Positions 1-9,926 of a stretch of DNA of 64,000 nucleotides are shown here, piece by piece (the first letter of the stretch is position 1; the number at the start of each line of letters is the position of its first letter). The stretch comes from Fibrobacter sp. (GTDB lineage Bacteria; Fibrobacterota; Fibrobacteria; Fibrobacterales; Fibrobacteraceae). The notes under the pieces were generated by a model. The model had not been told where the DNA came from. It saw only the letters and a list, made by a program, of their open reading frames with translations, and did not search any database. The stretch lies in NCBI GenBank assembly GCA_017642335.1, contig JAGCPF010000041.1, positions 1-64,000 of the forward strand, read 5' to 3'. Position numbers and translations under genes: made by a program.

Positions 1-1722
<1,722 letters not shown>

Positions 1723-1752
1723 CAAATCATTTCAAGCGGGTCCGCTACGGGG

Positions 1753-2448
1753 CTATTTCTTCTCGACGACGAGGATGTTGCCGTCGTAGGTCATGACCCC
1801 GAGCAGGATGCTGTGGATGAGCCGGAACTTGTCCACCTTGTAGTAGGGGCCGTTCGCCATGGGGTTCGTGCAGTCCGGGTCGGCCACGAGGAACTGCCTT
1901 TTTTCGTCGAGCCCGTAAAGCACCACGAAATGCCCCATCGGGTCGCCATGGATGTCGTCGAAGACGGACTGGTCCTTGTCGTTGGTGTACTCACGGGGGC
2001 TGCGGTAGAGGTAGGTGGCGGAAAGTCCGCACAAAACGGGAATGTCGCGCTTGAAGTAATGCTCGAACATGCTTGCGCGGAGGTCTGCCGTGGCGACCGT
2101 GCCGCCCAAATCCAGGAAGCGGATGTACGCCTCGATGGCCTTGCGGAGTTTGGGCGCGTGCTTGGCCTTGTGGAGCTTTTCGAGCTTCTCGCGGAGTTCG
2201 GGCATCTTGAGCTTGCTCCAGGTGGGGTCGAATATTTTTAGGTTGTACGAATAAATGGTCGCCTTGAAGCCTCGCTTGAGCGCGTCGATGCCGAGGAACA
2301 CGCCGAGCGTGCCACCTTCTTCGAGGAATTCTATTTCGGAGATGAGTTTCTTGAGGGGAATATTGTAGCCGAGATGCGCATAGACTGCGTGTAGGCTGGT
2401 CGGTCCGCACGTAACATCGTCTGGCTGAGGGAGAATCTTGATTTCCAT
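1753..2448 (-). CDS. C39-like / papain-fold cysteine peptidase homologue
   Basis: A 231-residue protein. Near the N-terminus it has DDVTCGPTSLHAVY, which matches the catalytic-cysteine helix of the peptidase C39-like fold (CGPTS). Later come GHFVVLYG, supplying the histidine, and VADPD, supplying the aspartate, so the Cys-His-Asp triad looks complete. There is no signal peptide, no membrane segment and no fused ABC transporter, unlike the bacteriocin-processing C39 proteins, so it is probably a soluble cytoplasmic enzyme of unknown substrate. I chose the internal ATG because AAGG sits 7 nt upstream; an ATG 12 codons earlier is possible. It stands alone between nifJ and the divergent radA. Confidence 0.72.
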   Translation of the reverse strand: MEIKILPQPDDVTCGPTSLHAVYAHLGYNIPLKKLISEIEFLEEGGTLGVFLGIDALKRGFKATIYSYNLKIFDPTWSKLKMPELREKLEKLHKAKHAPKLRKAIEAYIRFLDLGGTVATADLRASMFEHYFKRDIPVLCGLSATYLYRSPREYTNDKDQSVFDDIHGDPMGHFVVLYGLDEKRQFLVADPDCTNPMANGPYYKVDKFRLIHSILLGVMTYDGNILVVEKK

Positions 2449-2501
2449 CGAAATGCCTTCATTGAACGTGGCGGTTTGGTACACAAATCGTCGAGTGCTG
2501 C

Positions 2502-2509
2502 GAAATATA
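2502..2509 (-). promoter_or_regulatory. Putative -10 box of the C39-like gene
   Basis: The minus strand reads TATATTTC here, about 53 nt before the preferred start codon. It lies in the 285-bp AT-rich divergent gap shared with radA. Otherwise that gap holds only A/T tracts that I cannot assign. Confidence 0.4.
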
Positions 2510-2720
2510 GCAAAAAATGTTGATTTTAGAAAAAAAAGGATTAAAGCTTAAGACCTTCGCATTCATTCTCTAAACGAAGAAAAGCATTTTTTATAGGGAT
2601 TGTTGTCTTGCTTTGTGATGAAGAAATGTTTTGTTGATGATGCTTTTTTTGTGTATAGTGAATGGAAAATTTTTTTTGAAAAAAATGCTGGGCTGACATA
2701 TTGTGTCAGTCGTATTTTGT

Positions 2721-2728
2721 TATATTAG
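2721..2728 (+). promoter_or_regulatory. Promoter-like box abutting radA
   Basis: TATATTAG ends 5 nt before the radA ATG, and no Shine-Dalgarno sequence intervenes. If this is the -10 element, transcription would begin at or within a few bases of the start codon. The same octamer occurs in the same place before folK. Confidence 0.45.
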
Positions 2729-2733
2729 TGCAC

Positions 2734-4131
2734 ATGGTAGCACTAAATAAAGGTAAAGCAAAAAAAGAGATTGAGTTCCTTTGCACGAGTTGTGGTAATA
2801 CCACGACAAAGTGGGTGGGGCGCTGTCCGTTCTGCGGGGAGTGGAATTCTCTCAAGGAACATGCGGTAATTCCGGCTGTCGACGGCGCAGGGCGCGGGGG
2901 CCGCGGCTTGGGCGGTCCGGTCCACAAGGTTGTCGCGCTCAAGGACGTCTCCACCGAGGACACGCGCAGGTTGAGCACCGCGAATACGGAATTCGACCGT
3001 GTGCTCGGCGGGGGTCTCGCGCCGGGGTCGCTCGTGTTGATTGGCGGCGATCCGGGCATAGGCAAGTCCACGCTCGTGCTCACGACGCTTGCGACGATGA
3101 CCGCCGCCGGGGTGAAGACCCTGTACGTGAGCGGCGAGGAGAGCGCGAACCAGGTGAAACTCCGCAGTGAACGGCTGAACGTTTCCGGGAGCGACATGCT
3201 CCTGCTCTGCGAGACGGGGCTCGAGAAGATTATCGAGATGGCCAAGGAGGTCAAACCGCAGGTGCTCGTCATCGATTCCATCCAGACGGTGTACAAGGGC
3301 GACCTGCCGGGGACGCCGGGGTCTGCCTCGCAGTTGCGCGAGTGCACGCTGGACCTGATGGTGTTCGCAAAGAACACGGGCTGCATCACCATCCTCATCG
3401 GCCACGTGACCAAGGACGGGCAGATTGCCGGTCCGCGCATCTTGGAGCATATGGTCGACACGGTCGTGTACTTCGAGGGCGACCGCAACAACCAGTACCG
3501 CCTGCTGCGTACCATCAAGAACCGCTTTGGCGCTACCGACGAAATCGGCGTGTTCGAGATGACGAGTCACGGGCTGAATGCAGTGCCGAACCCGAGCCGA
3601 GTGTTCCTGCAGGAGGGTGTCCCGCCGACGCCGGGAAGTGTTGTCTGCTGCACGCTCGAGGGGTCGCGTGCGCTGCTCTTCGAGACGCAGGCGCTCGTGA
3701 ACCAAACGAACTTTGCCGTCCCGCAGCGAGTCGCCGCGGGTATCGACCCGAAGCGCCTGACCATCATCCTTGCGTTGCTCGAAAAATTTGGCGGCGTGAG
3801 TGTCGGCATGTGCGACGTGTTTGCAAGCATTGCCGGCGGCATCCGCGTGACCGACACGTCGTCTGACCTGGCCCTCGCGCTCGCTGTCGCGAGCAACCAT
3901 CTGGGAATCCCGCTGGGCCGCCAGACCATCGCGATAGGGGAGCTCGGTCTGTCGGGCGAGGTCCGGAATGTGAGCTTGCTGGACCAACGGCTCAAGGAGG
4001 CACGCCGCCTGGGGATGACCGTGGCGGTGATTCCCTCGGCCGGCAAGCTGCCGGAGTCCGTCGGGAACATGCGGGTCGTGCGCGTCGGTGGCCTCGGCGA
4101 GGCCGTGGCGTGGCTCATGGACCAGAAGTAA
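2734..4131 (+). CDS. radA: DNA repair protein RadA
   Basis: A 465-residue RadA/Sms protein, which processes branched recombination intermediates as a RecA-related, DnaB-like helicase. It shows a four-cysteine zinc finger (Cys17, Cys20, Cys31, Cys34), a Walker A motif GGDPGIGKST at about 104-113, the RadA-specific KNRFG motif, and a C-terminal Lon-protease-like domain (the region around FGGVSVGMCDVFASIAGG). Length matches the family. The ATG chosen is the one just before MVALNKGK; an upstream in-frame start would add 11 residues unlike the family. It is monocistronic and convergent with the next gene. Confidence 0.96.
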   Translation: MVALNKGKAKKEIEFLCTSCGNTTTKWVGRCPFCGEWNSLKEHAVIPAVDGAGRGGRGLGGPVHKVVALKDVSTEDTRRLSTANTEFDRVLGGGLAPGSLVLIGGDPGIGKSTLVLTTLATMTAAGVKTLYVSGEESANQVKLRSERLNVSGSDMLLLCETGLEKIIEMAKEVKPQVLVIDSIQTVYKGDLPGTPGSASQLRECTLDLMVFAKNTGCITILIGHVTKDGQIAGPRILEHMVDTVVYFEGDRNNQYRLLRTIKNRFGATDEIGVFEMTSHGLNAVPNPSRVFLQEGVPPTPGSVVCCTLEGSRALLFETQALVNQTNFAVPQRVAAGIDPKRLTIILALLEKFGGVSVGMCDVFASIAGGIRVTDTSSDLALALAVASNHLGIPLGRQTIAIGELGLSGEVRNVSLLDQRLKEARRLGMTVAVIPSAGKLPESVGNMRVVRVGGLGEAVAWLMDQK

Positions 4132-4164
4132 CTGTTGAAATTTTGGATGGCGGTGTTCCCGCCA

Positions 4165-4196
4165 AAAAATAAAGGACGCCCTGCTGGGCGTCCTTT
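4165..4196 (-). terminator. Terminator between radA and the pentapeptide gene
   Basis: A perfect stem AAAGGACGCCC / GGGCGTCCTTT with a short loop. Read on the minus strand it is followed by TTTATTTTTT, so it mainly ends the pentapeptide-repeat gene. It may also stop radA transcripts, whose side has a weaker T-tract. Confidence 0.85.
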
Positions 4197-4219
4197 CTAA
4201 ATCCGTTATTTAGGGAAGA

Positions 4220-5659
4220 CTATTCTTCGTCGTCAGAGGAACTCTTTTTCTTCTTTTTCTTCTTCTTCGGCGTATCATCGTCGTCAGAAGCTTCTTCACG
4301 CGGCTTCCTCTTGCCGGTTCCTTCGACCTTGATGTCGGCGGCCTTTTCACCACGCTTGGTGAAGCCGTACTGACGCGGATCGAGACCGCCCGGGAACTTA
4401 GTCCTGTTGTCGTAGATGACCTTCTTGGCGGTGAACTTTTCGATCTTGGCGTTGCTCAGGTCTGCACCGGAGAAGTCAACGTCGTCCATCTTGGTGTCGG
4501 CGTCAATCTTCACGCCTTCCATGTTGGCGTTGAGGAAGCTAACCTTGACCAGCTTGGCACCGGCGAAGCTTGCACCGGAGAGCGTGGCGAGGTTGAAGTC
4601 CGTACGTTCGATGGTGGAGTTGGAGAAGTTGGCCTTGGTGAGGTCGGCCTTGTCGAAGATGTTCTTACGGATGTAGGCTCCGTCGAAGACGGCCTTCATC
4701 ATTTCGGCTTCCTTGAACACGACCTTGTTCACGTCGGAGTCAAAGAAAGAGGCCTTGTTGAGCTTGGTACGTTCAAAGGAGCTCTTGGAAACGCTGCCCT
4801 TGTCGAAGACGACGCCGGTCAGGTCCTGGCTGTTGAAGTTCATGTTCTTGAGAGTGGACTGGGCGAACTTGGCCTTCTGAAGCTGCGTCTTGGAGAGGTC
4901 GACGTCGTTGAAGGACGTCAAGGAGAGGTCAGCTTCCTGAAGGTTGACGTTCTTGAATTCGGCACCGCTGAAGTTAGCCTGGGAAAGACCGGCCTTGGCG
5001 AAGTTGACGTTCTCGAGGTCGGTGCTGCCGAAGTTGGCGGCAATCAGGTTACAGGCGGTGAAGTCCGTCTTGACGAGCTTTGCCTTCTTGAGGTTCGTGT
5101 TGGCCATGAGAGAGCGAGAGAAGTTCGCGTTCGTCATGTTGGCCTTGCTGAAGTCGGCATTGGTGAGGTCGACGTCCATGACGGAGGCCTGCGTGAAGTC
5201 TGCCTTGTTGAAGTCAGCACCGTCAGAAACCTTCATGGCATCGAGGCGGGCGTTCTTGAAGTTCGCCTGCGGGAACTCGCTATCCAGGAGGGTTGCACGA
5301 TAGAGGTTCGCATTTTCGAAGTTTGCGCCCTTGAAGTTGGAAGAACGGATGTCGGCGCCGCTAATCGTCGCCTTCGTCAGGTTGGCGTTCTTGAAGTTGG
5401 CGTTGCTGATCACCGCATTCTGGAAGGACACTTCGGGGAGGTTTGCTTCAGAGAACTTCACGTTCTCGCCAGCTGCGCGCTGGAAGTCGGTCACGTGTTT
5501 GACGGCCTTGGCTTTGGAAAAGTCGAAGTCGTCGATGCGCTTGTCGCGGAAAGAAACGTTCAAGTCTTTGCCGGACCAGTTCGTTTGCTGGGCAAACGCC
5601 GAGAGCGTCATTGCACAGACAAGGCCGAGTCCCAACTTGGATACTTTCATCATGTTCAT
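4220..5659 (-). CDS. Secreted pentapeptide-repeat protein
   Basis: 479 residues. The first ~23 residues form a signal peptide (hydrophobic stretch ending AFA before QQTNWS). Nearly all of the rest is pentapeptide repeat of the A(N/D)LXX type (examples: ANFKNANLTKATISGAD, ADFTQASVMDVDLTNADF), which folds into a right-handed quadrilateral beta-helix. The C-terminus is a low-complexity charged tail of lysine followed by serine and acidic residues. An AGGG lies about 9 nt before the ATG; a second ATG two codons later is also possible. Most pentapeptide proteins are cytoplasmic, so export is notable. No enzymatic function can be assigned; a structural or binding role in the envelope is an inference. 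Confidence 0.85.
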   Translation of the reverse strand: MNMMKVSKLGLGLVCAMTLSAFAQQTNWSGKDLNVSFRDKRIDDFDFSKAKAVKHVTDFQRAAGENVKFSEANLPEVSFQNAVISNANFKNANLTKATISGADIRSSNFKGANFENANLYRATLLDSEFPQANFKNARLDAMKVSDGADFNKADFTQASVMDVDLTNADFSKANMTNANFSRSLMANTNLKKAKLVKTDFTACNLIAANFGSTDLENVNFAKAGLSQANFSGAEFKNVNLQEADLSLTSFNDVDLSKTQLQKAKFAQSTLKNMNFNSQDLTGVVFDKGSVSKSSFERTKLNKASFFDSDVNKVVFKEAEMMKAVFDGAYIRKNIFDKADLTKANFSNSTIERTDFNLATLSGASFAGAKLVKVSFLNANMEGVKIDADTKMDDVDFSGADLSNAKIEKFTAKKVIYDNRTKFPGGLDPRQYGFTKRGEKAADIKVEGTGKRKPREEASDDDDTPKKKKKKKKSSSDDEE

Positions 5660-5802
5660 ATAAAAATCCCTTTAATTATTGACACATATAACGGATAGCC
5701 CTAAAATAACTAAAATTTCGGGAAAAAATTCCAAATAAAAAAAAAACATCTAAAAAAATGTTTGGTTCTCTTTACCTTGGGCACTTCTTTTGCAAAAATT
5801 GC

Positions 5803-5810
5803 TAGTTTTG
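5803..5810 (+). promoter_or_regulatory. Promoter-like box abutting the flavoprotein gene
   Basis: TAGTTTTG, a match to TAnnTTTG, ends 6 nt before the ATG with no Shine-Dalgarno site between. It is one of several boxes in the same position in this window. Confidence 0.4.
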
Positions 5811-5816
5811 GCGCAA

Positions 5817-7013
5817 ATGTCTGAATTTATAGACAAGGAATACGATGTTGTCGTCTGCGGGGCCGGCCCTGCAGGTTTGATGGCTGCCTGTACCTATGGA
5901 AGGCTGACGGGCGGTGCCGGACGGGTTCTTCTTCTCGACAAGAAGGAACCCTGGAAAGAACCTATTTTCTGTGCGGAGGCCGTCTCGACGGGACGCTTGA
6001 ACGCTTTGTGGCCGATTTCCAAGGAATGGGTACGCGGCGGTATCTCCGGTATATATTTTACATCCCCAAAGGGTTACAGGGCTGAGTTTTACAGTAAGGA
6101 CTGCGGTTCCCTGTTGGATCGTTCGCGGTTCCACCACGCTCTGGCGGATGGTTGTGCCGCGGCAAATGTCGAGTGCCATTTCGATACCCCGGTGACCAAG
6201 CTCTCCCGTGAGGGGGATTCCTGGGTGGTGCAGGTTGTATGCGGGGGCGAATCCCGGACAGTGCGCACCAAGGTCGTGGTCGATGCCACGGGGCCGGGGT
6301 GCAGGCTGACCAGGAACATCGATTGTCTTAAGGGAATCGAGTCCGGTGATACTGACCTGGAACCGGCTATTTTCGCGGTGGCCGAAGGGATCGAGCATAG
6401 CCGCGAGCATATCGAGCTTTTCTTCGGGAGCGAGTTCCCGAACGGCTACGGCTGGATTTTCCCGCGTGACGGCGTGGAAGTCAATATCGGTTTCGTCCTG
6501 GGGAAGGACCACGATACACCCGTCCCGCTGCGCCAAAAACTCCTGGATTTCATTTCCCAGCGTTATCCGGGTGCGAAGGTCAAGGCCATCTACGGAGGCA
6601 TGATTGCCTGCGGACAGTCCCGCCGCCCGCTCGCGATGCACGGCTTGTTCAAGGCGGGGGATGCTGCGAGCTGCGTGAACCCGATCAGCCGTTCCGGGAT
6701 TGTCGAATCCATCCTTTGCGGAAAGATTGTCGCCGAGTCCGTTGTCGAATGGCTCGCTTGCGGATCGGATGCTGACCGGGTCCGCGTGGAATCCTCGGTG
6801 CTCGACCGCTGGATGAAGGCCCAGGGCCGCGCCCATCTGCAGATTGCAAACGCGAAGCGTTCGTTCGGCAAGATTTCGGATGCGCAGTTTGACCGCGCGG
6901 CCGAGAAACTGTCCCGTATCCCGCAGGGCCATGCTTCCCTTTGGCGTATATTCTTCACTGTTTTGAGCGCCTGTCCGTCGTTGATTTGGAAGATGCGCTC
7001 CTTCTTGCGGTAA
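5817..7013 (+). CDS. Geranylgeranyl-reductase-like FAD-dependent oxidoreductase
   Basis: 398 residues. It has an N-terminal dinucleotide-binding motif VVCGAGPAGLMAA (about residues 12-24), a central FPRDGVEVNIGF segment, and the GDAASCVNPISRSGI motif that contacts FAD in the geranylgeranyl reductase/PHBH superfamily. Members reduce prenyl double bonds (archaeal lipids, chlorophyll side chain, menaquinone) or act as other flavin oxidoreductases; the substrate here is unknown. The start at MSEFIDKEY is preferred because family members begin just before the Rossmann strand; a TTG nine codons earlier is possible. The next gene, sufE, starts a few bases after its stop, so the two are probably co-transcribed. 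Confidence 0.85.
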   Translation: MSEFIDKEYDVVVCGAGPAGLMAACTYGRLTGGAGRVLLLDKKEPWKEPIFCAEAVSTGRLNALWPISKEWVRGGISGIYFTSPKGYRAEFYSKDCGSLLDRSRFHHALADGCAAANVECHFDTPVTKLSREGDSWVVQVVCGGESRTVRTKVVVDATGPGCRLTRNIDCLKGIESGDTDLEPAIFAVAEGIEHSREHIELFFGSEFPNGYGWIFPRDGVEVNIGFVLGKDHDTPVPLRQKLLDFISQRYPGAKVKAIYGGMIACGQSRRPLAMHGLFKAGDAASCVNPISRSGIVESILCGKIVAESVVEWLACGSDADRVRVESSVLDRWMKAQGRAHLQIANAKRSFGKISDAQFDRAAEKLSRIPQGHASLWRIFFTVLSACPSLIWKMRSFLR

Positions 7014-7017
7014 TGTG

Positions 7018-7461
7018 ATGTCGGCTATAGAAGAAAGATTGGAATTGGTTCGCTCGAAGTTCGCCTCGTTCTCGGATCAGGACGACAAGTGGAAGTACCT
7101 GCTCGACTTGGCCCGTGCGCACAAGGGAATGGACGCTTCCCTGAAGGCCGAAAAGTATATTATCCAGGGTTGCGCATCTACGATGTACCTGGTTCCCAAG
7201 TTCGAATCCGGCATCGTCCATTTCGAGATGGAAGTGGAGGGCGGGACGACCAATCCGCTGATCAGCCGCGGTCTCGGTGCACTTGCCTTGCAGATCTACA
7301 ACGACTTGCCTCCGAAGGACATCCTTTCGGTGGATGCGAAGTTTTTCCAGGATATTGGCTTGAATGTCGGACTTTCGCCCACGCGTTCCAACGGCTTTGC
7401 AAGTCTTATCAAGCAGATATATTTATACGCTCGCGTCTTTGACGCAATTTCAAAAAAATAG
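7018..7461 (+). CDS. sufE: SufE-family Fe-S cluster assembly protein
   Basis: 147 residues, the usual SufE size. SufE accepts sulfane sulfur from the cysteine desulfurase SufS and passes it to the SufBC(D) scaffold. The sulfur-accepting cysteine is Cys52 in IIQGCASTMYLVP, matching the GCxS motif, and the C-terminal LSPTRSNGFASLI corresponds to the conserved LSPxRxNG block. No sufS or sufBCD is in the window. It begins 4 nt after the stop of the flavoprotein gene; a GTG one codon upstream is an alternative start. Confidence 0.9.
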   Translation: MSAIEERLELVRSKFASFSDQDDKWKYLLDLARAHKGMDASLKAEKYIIQGCASTMYLVPKFESGIVHFEMEVEGGTTNPLISRGLGALALQIYNDLPPKDILSVDAKFFQDIGLNVGLSPTRSNGFASLIKQIYLYARVFDAISKK

Positions 7462-7471
7462 GTAGGATAAC

Positions 7472-8047
7472 ATGTCTTTTAGTTTCTTGAGTGGAAAGAG
7501 CCCCTTTGACGAGGCCGAAGAAAAACTGGAAGCCGGCGAGAATCCGTCTGGCAAGCCGAAACTCCCTACTCCGGCGATGGGCTGGCAGGATGTCGTGTTC
7601 CTGATTGTCCTCGTTGGCTTGGTTGTTGGCGGTTACTACTATTACCAGTACACCAAGAAGAACAGCGCCGAGGCGTTCGCCAAGTGCGACGAACTCTATG
7701 TGGCCGCGGAGACGGATCCCGCCCAGCTTATCGAGGCGGAGTCCTGCTACAATGCTACGTGGGATCTCGGCTTTGTGAGCGATTCCATGGAAATCCTTCG
7801 TCAGGACCGCCTGGGGGCTATCGAGGATAAGCGCAACCACCTCAAGGATTTGTTCACTGACGTGATGGATGCCATTGCCGACAAGGATTCTGCAAAGGCG
7901 CTCGAAATCGTGAACGGCTACAAGGGCCCGATGCTTTTGCCGAAGAGCGATCGTGAAACCTGGGAGTCCATTGCCAAGGCGGGCGCGCTGAAAGCGGCTG
8001 TCGAAGCGGCCGCGGCTCCGGCGGGCGACTCTGCTGCTGCAAAGTAG
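7472..8047 (+). CDS. Single-pass membrane protein of unknown function
   Basis: 191 residues. About 38 mostly polar residues precede one transmembrane helix (roughly 40-58, VVFLIVLVGLVVGGYYYY). A mainly alpha-helical domain follows, predicted outside or in the periplasm, and the tail is Ala-rich. It has a good ribosome site (AGGTAGGA) 11 nt after sufE and is probably the last gene of that operon. I do not recognise the family. The Cys pair (KCDEL and SCYN) in the extracytoplasmic part could form a disulfide. Confidence 0.7.
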   Translation: MSFSFLSGKSPFDEAEEKLEAGENPSGKPKLPTPAMGWQDVVFLIVLVGLVVGGYYYYQYTKKNSAEAFAKCDELYVAAETDPAQLIEAESCYNATWDLGFVSDSMEILRQDRLGAIEDKRNHLKDLFTDVMDAIADKDSAKALEIVNGYKGPMLLPKSDRETWESIAKAGALKAAVEAAAAPAGDSAAAK

Positions 8048-8093
8048 CTCTGCACTATATAAAAGGGTAACTGGCTAGACATTATATATTGTC

Positions 8094-8504
8094 TTAGCGG
8101 AGTTTCTTGACAGTAATTTCCCTCTCGGTTTCCGAGAGGATTTTTATTTGGATGACGTGGGTAATGCCCGAGTCGTTTCCCTCTAGGCGTTCCGGCCATT
8201 CGATGAGGCTGATGCCGGATTTCAGGTAGTCCGGGTCCATGCCGACTTCGTACAGGTCCGCGCCCCCTTCGAGACGGTAGAGGTCGAAGTGGAAGATGGG
8301 CGGATTGTTCGGGTATTCGTGAAGGATGGTGTAGGTGGGGGAGCATACCGTGCCCGTGTAGCCGAGTCCCTTGCAGACTCCTCGGCTGATGACGGTCTTG
8401 CCAGCACCGAGGTTCCCGTAGAGAGCCACGCGGTCTCCCGGCTGGAGAGACTTCCCGAATTCGGCCGCCCAGTTGAACGTTTCATCTTCGCTTTTGAATA
8501 ACAT
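8094..8504 (-). CDS. tsaE: tRNA threonylcarbamoyladenosine biosynthesis ATPase TsaE
   Basis: 136 residues. TsaE is the ATPase that works with TsaB and TsaD to put threonylcarbamoyl on A37 of ANN-decoding tRNAs. A Walker A motif GNLGAGKT lies at 30-37, with the family-specific CSPTYTILHEY and FHFDLYRLE segments after it. AGGA lies about 6 nt before the chosen ATG; an in-frame ATG six codons upstream has no such support. tsaB and tsaD are not in the window. Confidence 0.93.
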   Translation of the reverse strand: MLFKSEDETFNWAAEFGKSLQPGDRVALYGNLGAGKTVISRGVCKGLGYTGTVCSPTYTILHEYPNNPPIFHFDLYRLEGGADLYEVGMDPDYLKSGISLIEWPERLEGNDSGITHVIQIKILSETEREITVKKLR

Positions 8505-8523
8505 GTCTTTCCTAACCACCAAC

Positions 8524-8652
8524 CATTAAGTGACCAGAGGAGATTGCTTCAGGGCTTCGCCCCTCGCAATGACAACCAAGGCGAATGCCACGCCAAAACG
8601 CTTGCGTTTCGGCATGGCTGAGCCGACGAGTCATGCGCCTGCGAATGACAAC
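8524..8652. repeat. REP-like palindromic intergenic element
   Basis: This gap between two minus-strand genes contains a GATTGCTTC / GGGCTTCGCCCC / CGCAATGACA block. A hairpin follows (GCCAAAACGC pairing with GCGTTTCGGC, one mismatch), and then a second GCGAATGACAAC copy. One frame of the block translates as CHCEGRSPEAIS, a peptide typical of spurious ORFs over dispersed bacterial repeats of the CATTGCGAGG-family. The element is probably present elsewhere in the genome, but only this copy is in the window. Confidence 0.6.
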
Positions 8653-8669
8653 TTTTTCTTTCGTCAAGA

Positions 8670-9797
8670 TCACAGCTTGTCCTTGAACTGTTCGTAGGTG
8701 AACCTGTGCAGCAGGTGGAATTTCCCGTCCATGTCGAACATGCCGATATCCGGGTGGCGCACTCCGTTGAAGAATGTCGTCTTGACCATGGTATAGTGGA
8801 TCATGTCCTCGAAGATGATGCGGTCCCCGACATGCAGCGGCTGGTCGAACGAGTAGTCGCCGAGCTGGTCGCCGGCCAGACAGGTATTTCCAGTTATTTT
8901 GTATGTAAACTTCTTTTCGCCGGGCAAAGCTCCGCCTGTAATGTTCGGCCTGTAGGGCATTTCGAGGCAGTCGGGCATGTGTGCGCTGATGGATACGTTC
9001 AGGATGGCGATGTCCATCTTGTTGTGCACGATGTCGGCGACCGTCGCCACCAGTTCGCCCGTTTGCCAGCCGACCGCCTCTCCCGGTTCCATCACGACCT
9101 CGAGGTGAGGATAGCGCTTTTTGAAATCGTTGAGCAGCTTGACAAGCTCTTCGCGGTGGTAGTCCTTGCGGGTGATGTGGTGGCCTCCGCCAAAGTTCAC
9201 CCACTTCATTTGGGGGAGGTAGCGCCCGAATTTTTTCTCGAACGCTGCGAGTACGCCTTCCAGCGCGTCGACGTCCTGTTCGCACAGGGCATGGAAGTGC
9301 AGCCCCTCGATGCCGTCCAGCAGTTCCGGCTTGAACTCGGCCTCGGTCACGCCGAGCCTGGAATGCAGCCCGCAGGGGTTGTAAATGTCTGTTTCCACGG
9401 TGGAAAATTCCGGATTCACGCGGATGCCCGCGCTTATTTTACTTGCAATGGTCTTGTCCTTGAAACGCTGCCACTGGGAAAAGCTGTTGTACGTGATGTG
9501 GTCGGCGTATTTGAGGATCTCGTCAATTTCGCTGTCTTCGTATGCCGGTGCGAAAACGTGGACTTCCTTTCCCATTTCTTCCTTGGCGAGCCTGGCCTCG
9601 TTGAGACTGCTGGCTGTTGCACCGGGAAGGTATTCGGCAATGATGGGGAAGGAGCGCCAAAAACTGTAGCCCTTGAGAGCGCAGATAATCTTGACGCCGG
9701 TCCTTTCTTGAATGTTGTTCAGTATTTCCATGTTCCGGCGAAGGCGTTTTTCGTCCAGAACGAAACAGGGACTGGTGGCTTGTGTGTAGTCAGGCAT
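8670..9797 (-). CDS. nspC: Carboxynorspermidine decarboxylase
   Basis: 375 residues, the family length. This PLP enzyme of the alanine-racemase/ornithine-decarboxylase fold removes CO2 from carboxy(nor)spermidine in the alternative polyamine route. Lys42 in ICALKGYSFW is the PLP Schiff-base lysine, and EPGEAVGWQTG and FGGGHHIT are family motifs. Its partner, carboxyspermidine dehydrogenase, is not adjacent. Whether the product is spermidine or norspermidine cannot be told from sequence. Confidence 0.93.
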   Translation of the reverse strand: MPDYTQATSPCFVLDEKRLRRNMEILNNIQERTGVKIICALKGYSFWRSFPIIAEYLPGATASSLNEARLAKEEMGKEVHVFAPAYEDSEIDEILKYADHITYNSFSQWQRFKDKTIASKISAGIRVNPEFSTVETDIYNPCGLHSRLGVTEAEFKPELLDGIEGLHFHALCEQDVDALEGVLAAFEKKFGRYLPQMKWVNFGGGHHITRKDYHREELVKLLNDFKKRYPHLEVVMEPGEAVGWQTGELVATVADIVHNKMDIAILNVSISAHMPDCLEMPYRPNITGGALPGEKKFTYKITGNTCLAGDQLGDYSFDQPLHVGDRIIFEDMIHYTMVKTTFFNGVRHPDIGMFDMDGKFHLLHRFTYEQFKDKL

Positions 9798-9801
9798 GTG
9801 C

Positions 9802-9809
9802 CAAATATA
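9802..9809 (-). promoter_or_regulatory. Promoter-like box abutting nspC
   Basis: The minus strand reads TATATTTG, an exact TAnnTTTG, ending 4 nt before the nspC ATG. No Shine-Dalgarno sequence fits between them, so the transcript may be leaderless. Confidence 0.5.
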
Positions 9810-9889
9810 GGAAAAGATGCCAAGGGTGCTTTTTTTGCCCCTTTTGGGGGTGGTTTTGTATAAAAATGATGTTTTTTTCGGGCAAATTG

Positions 9890-9921
9890 TTGTCCTTTAA
9901 AAAAACCTTTAACTAAATTTA
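9890..9921 (+). promoter_or_regulatory. Putative promoter of the Pro/Ala-rich protein gene
   Basis: TTGTCC and TAAATTTA are separated by 18 nt, and the downstream box ends 5 nt before the ATG. The spacing fits a housekeeping-sigma promoter. Confidence 0.45.
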
Positions 9922-9926
9922 AAGCA

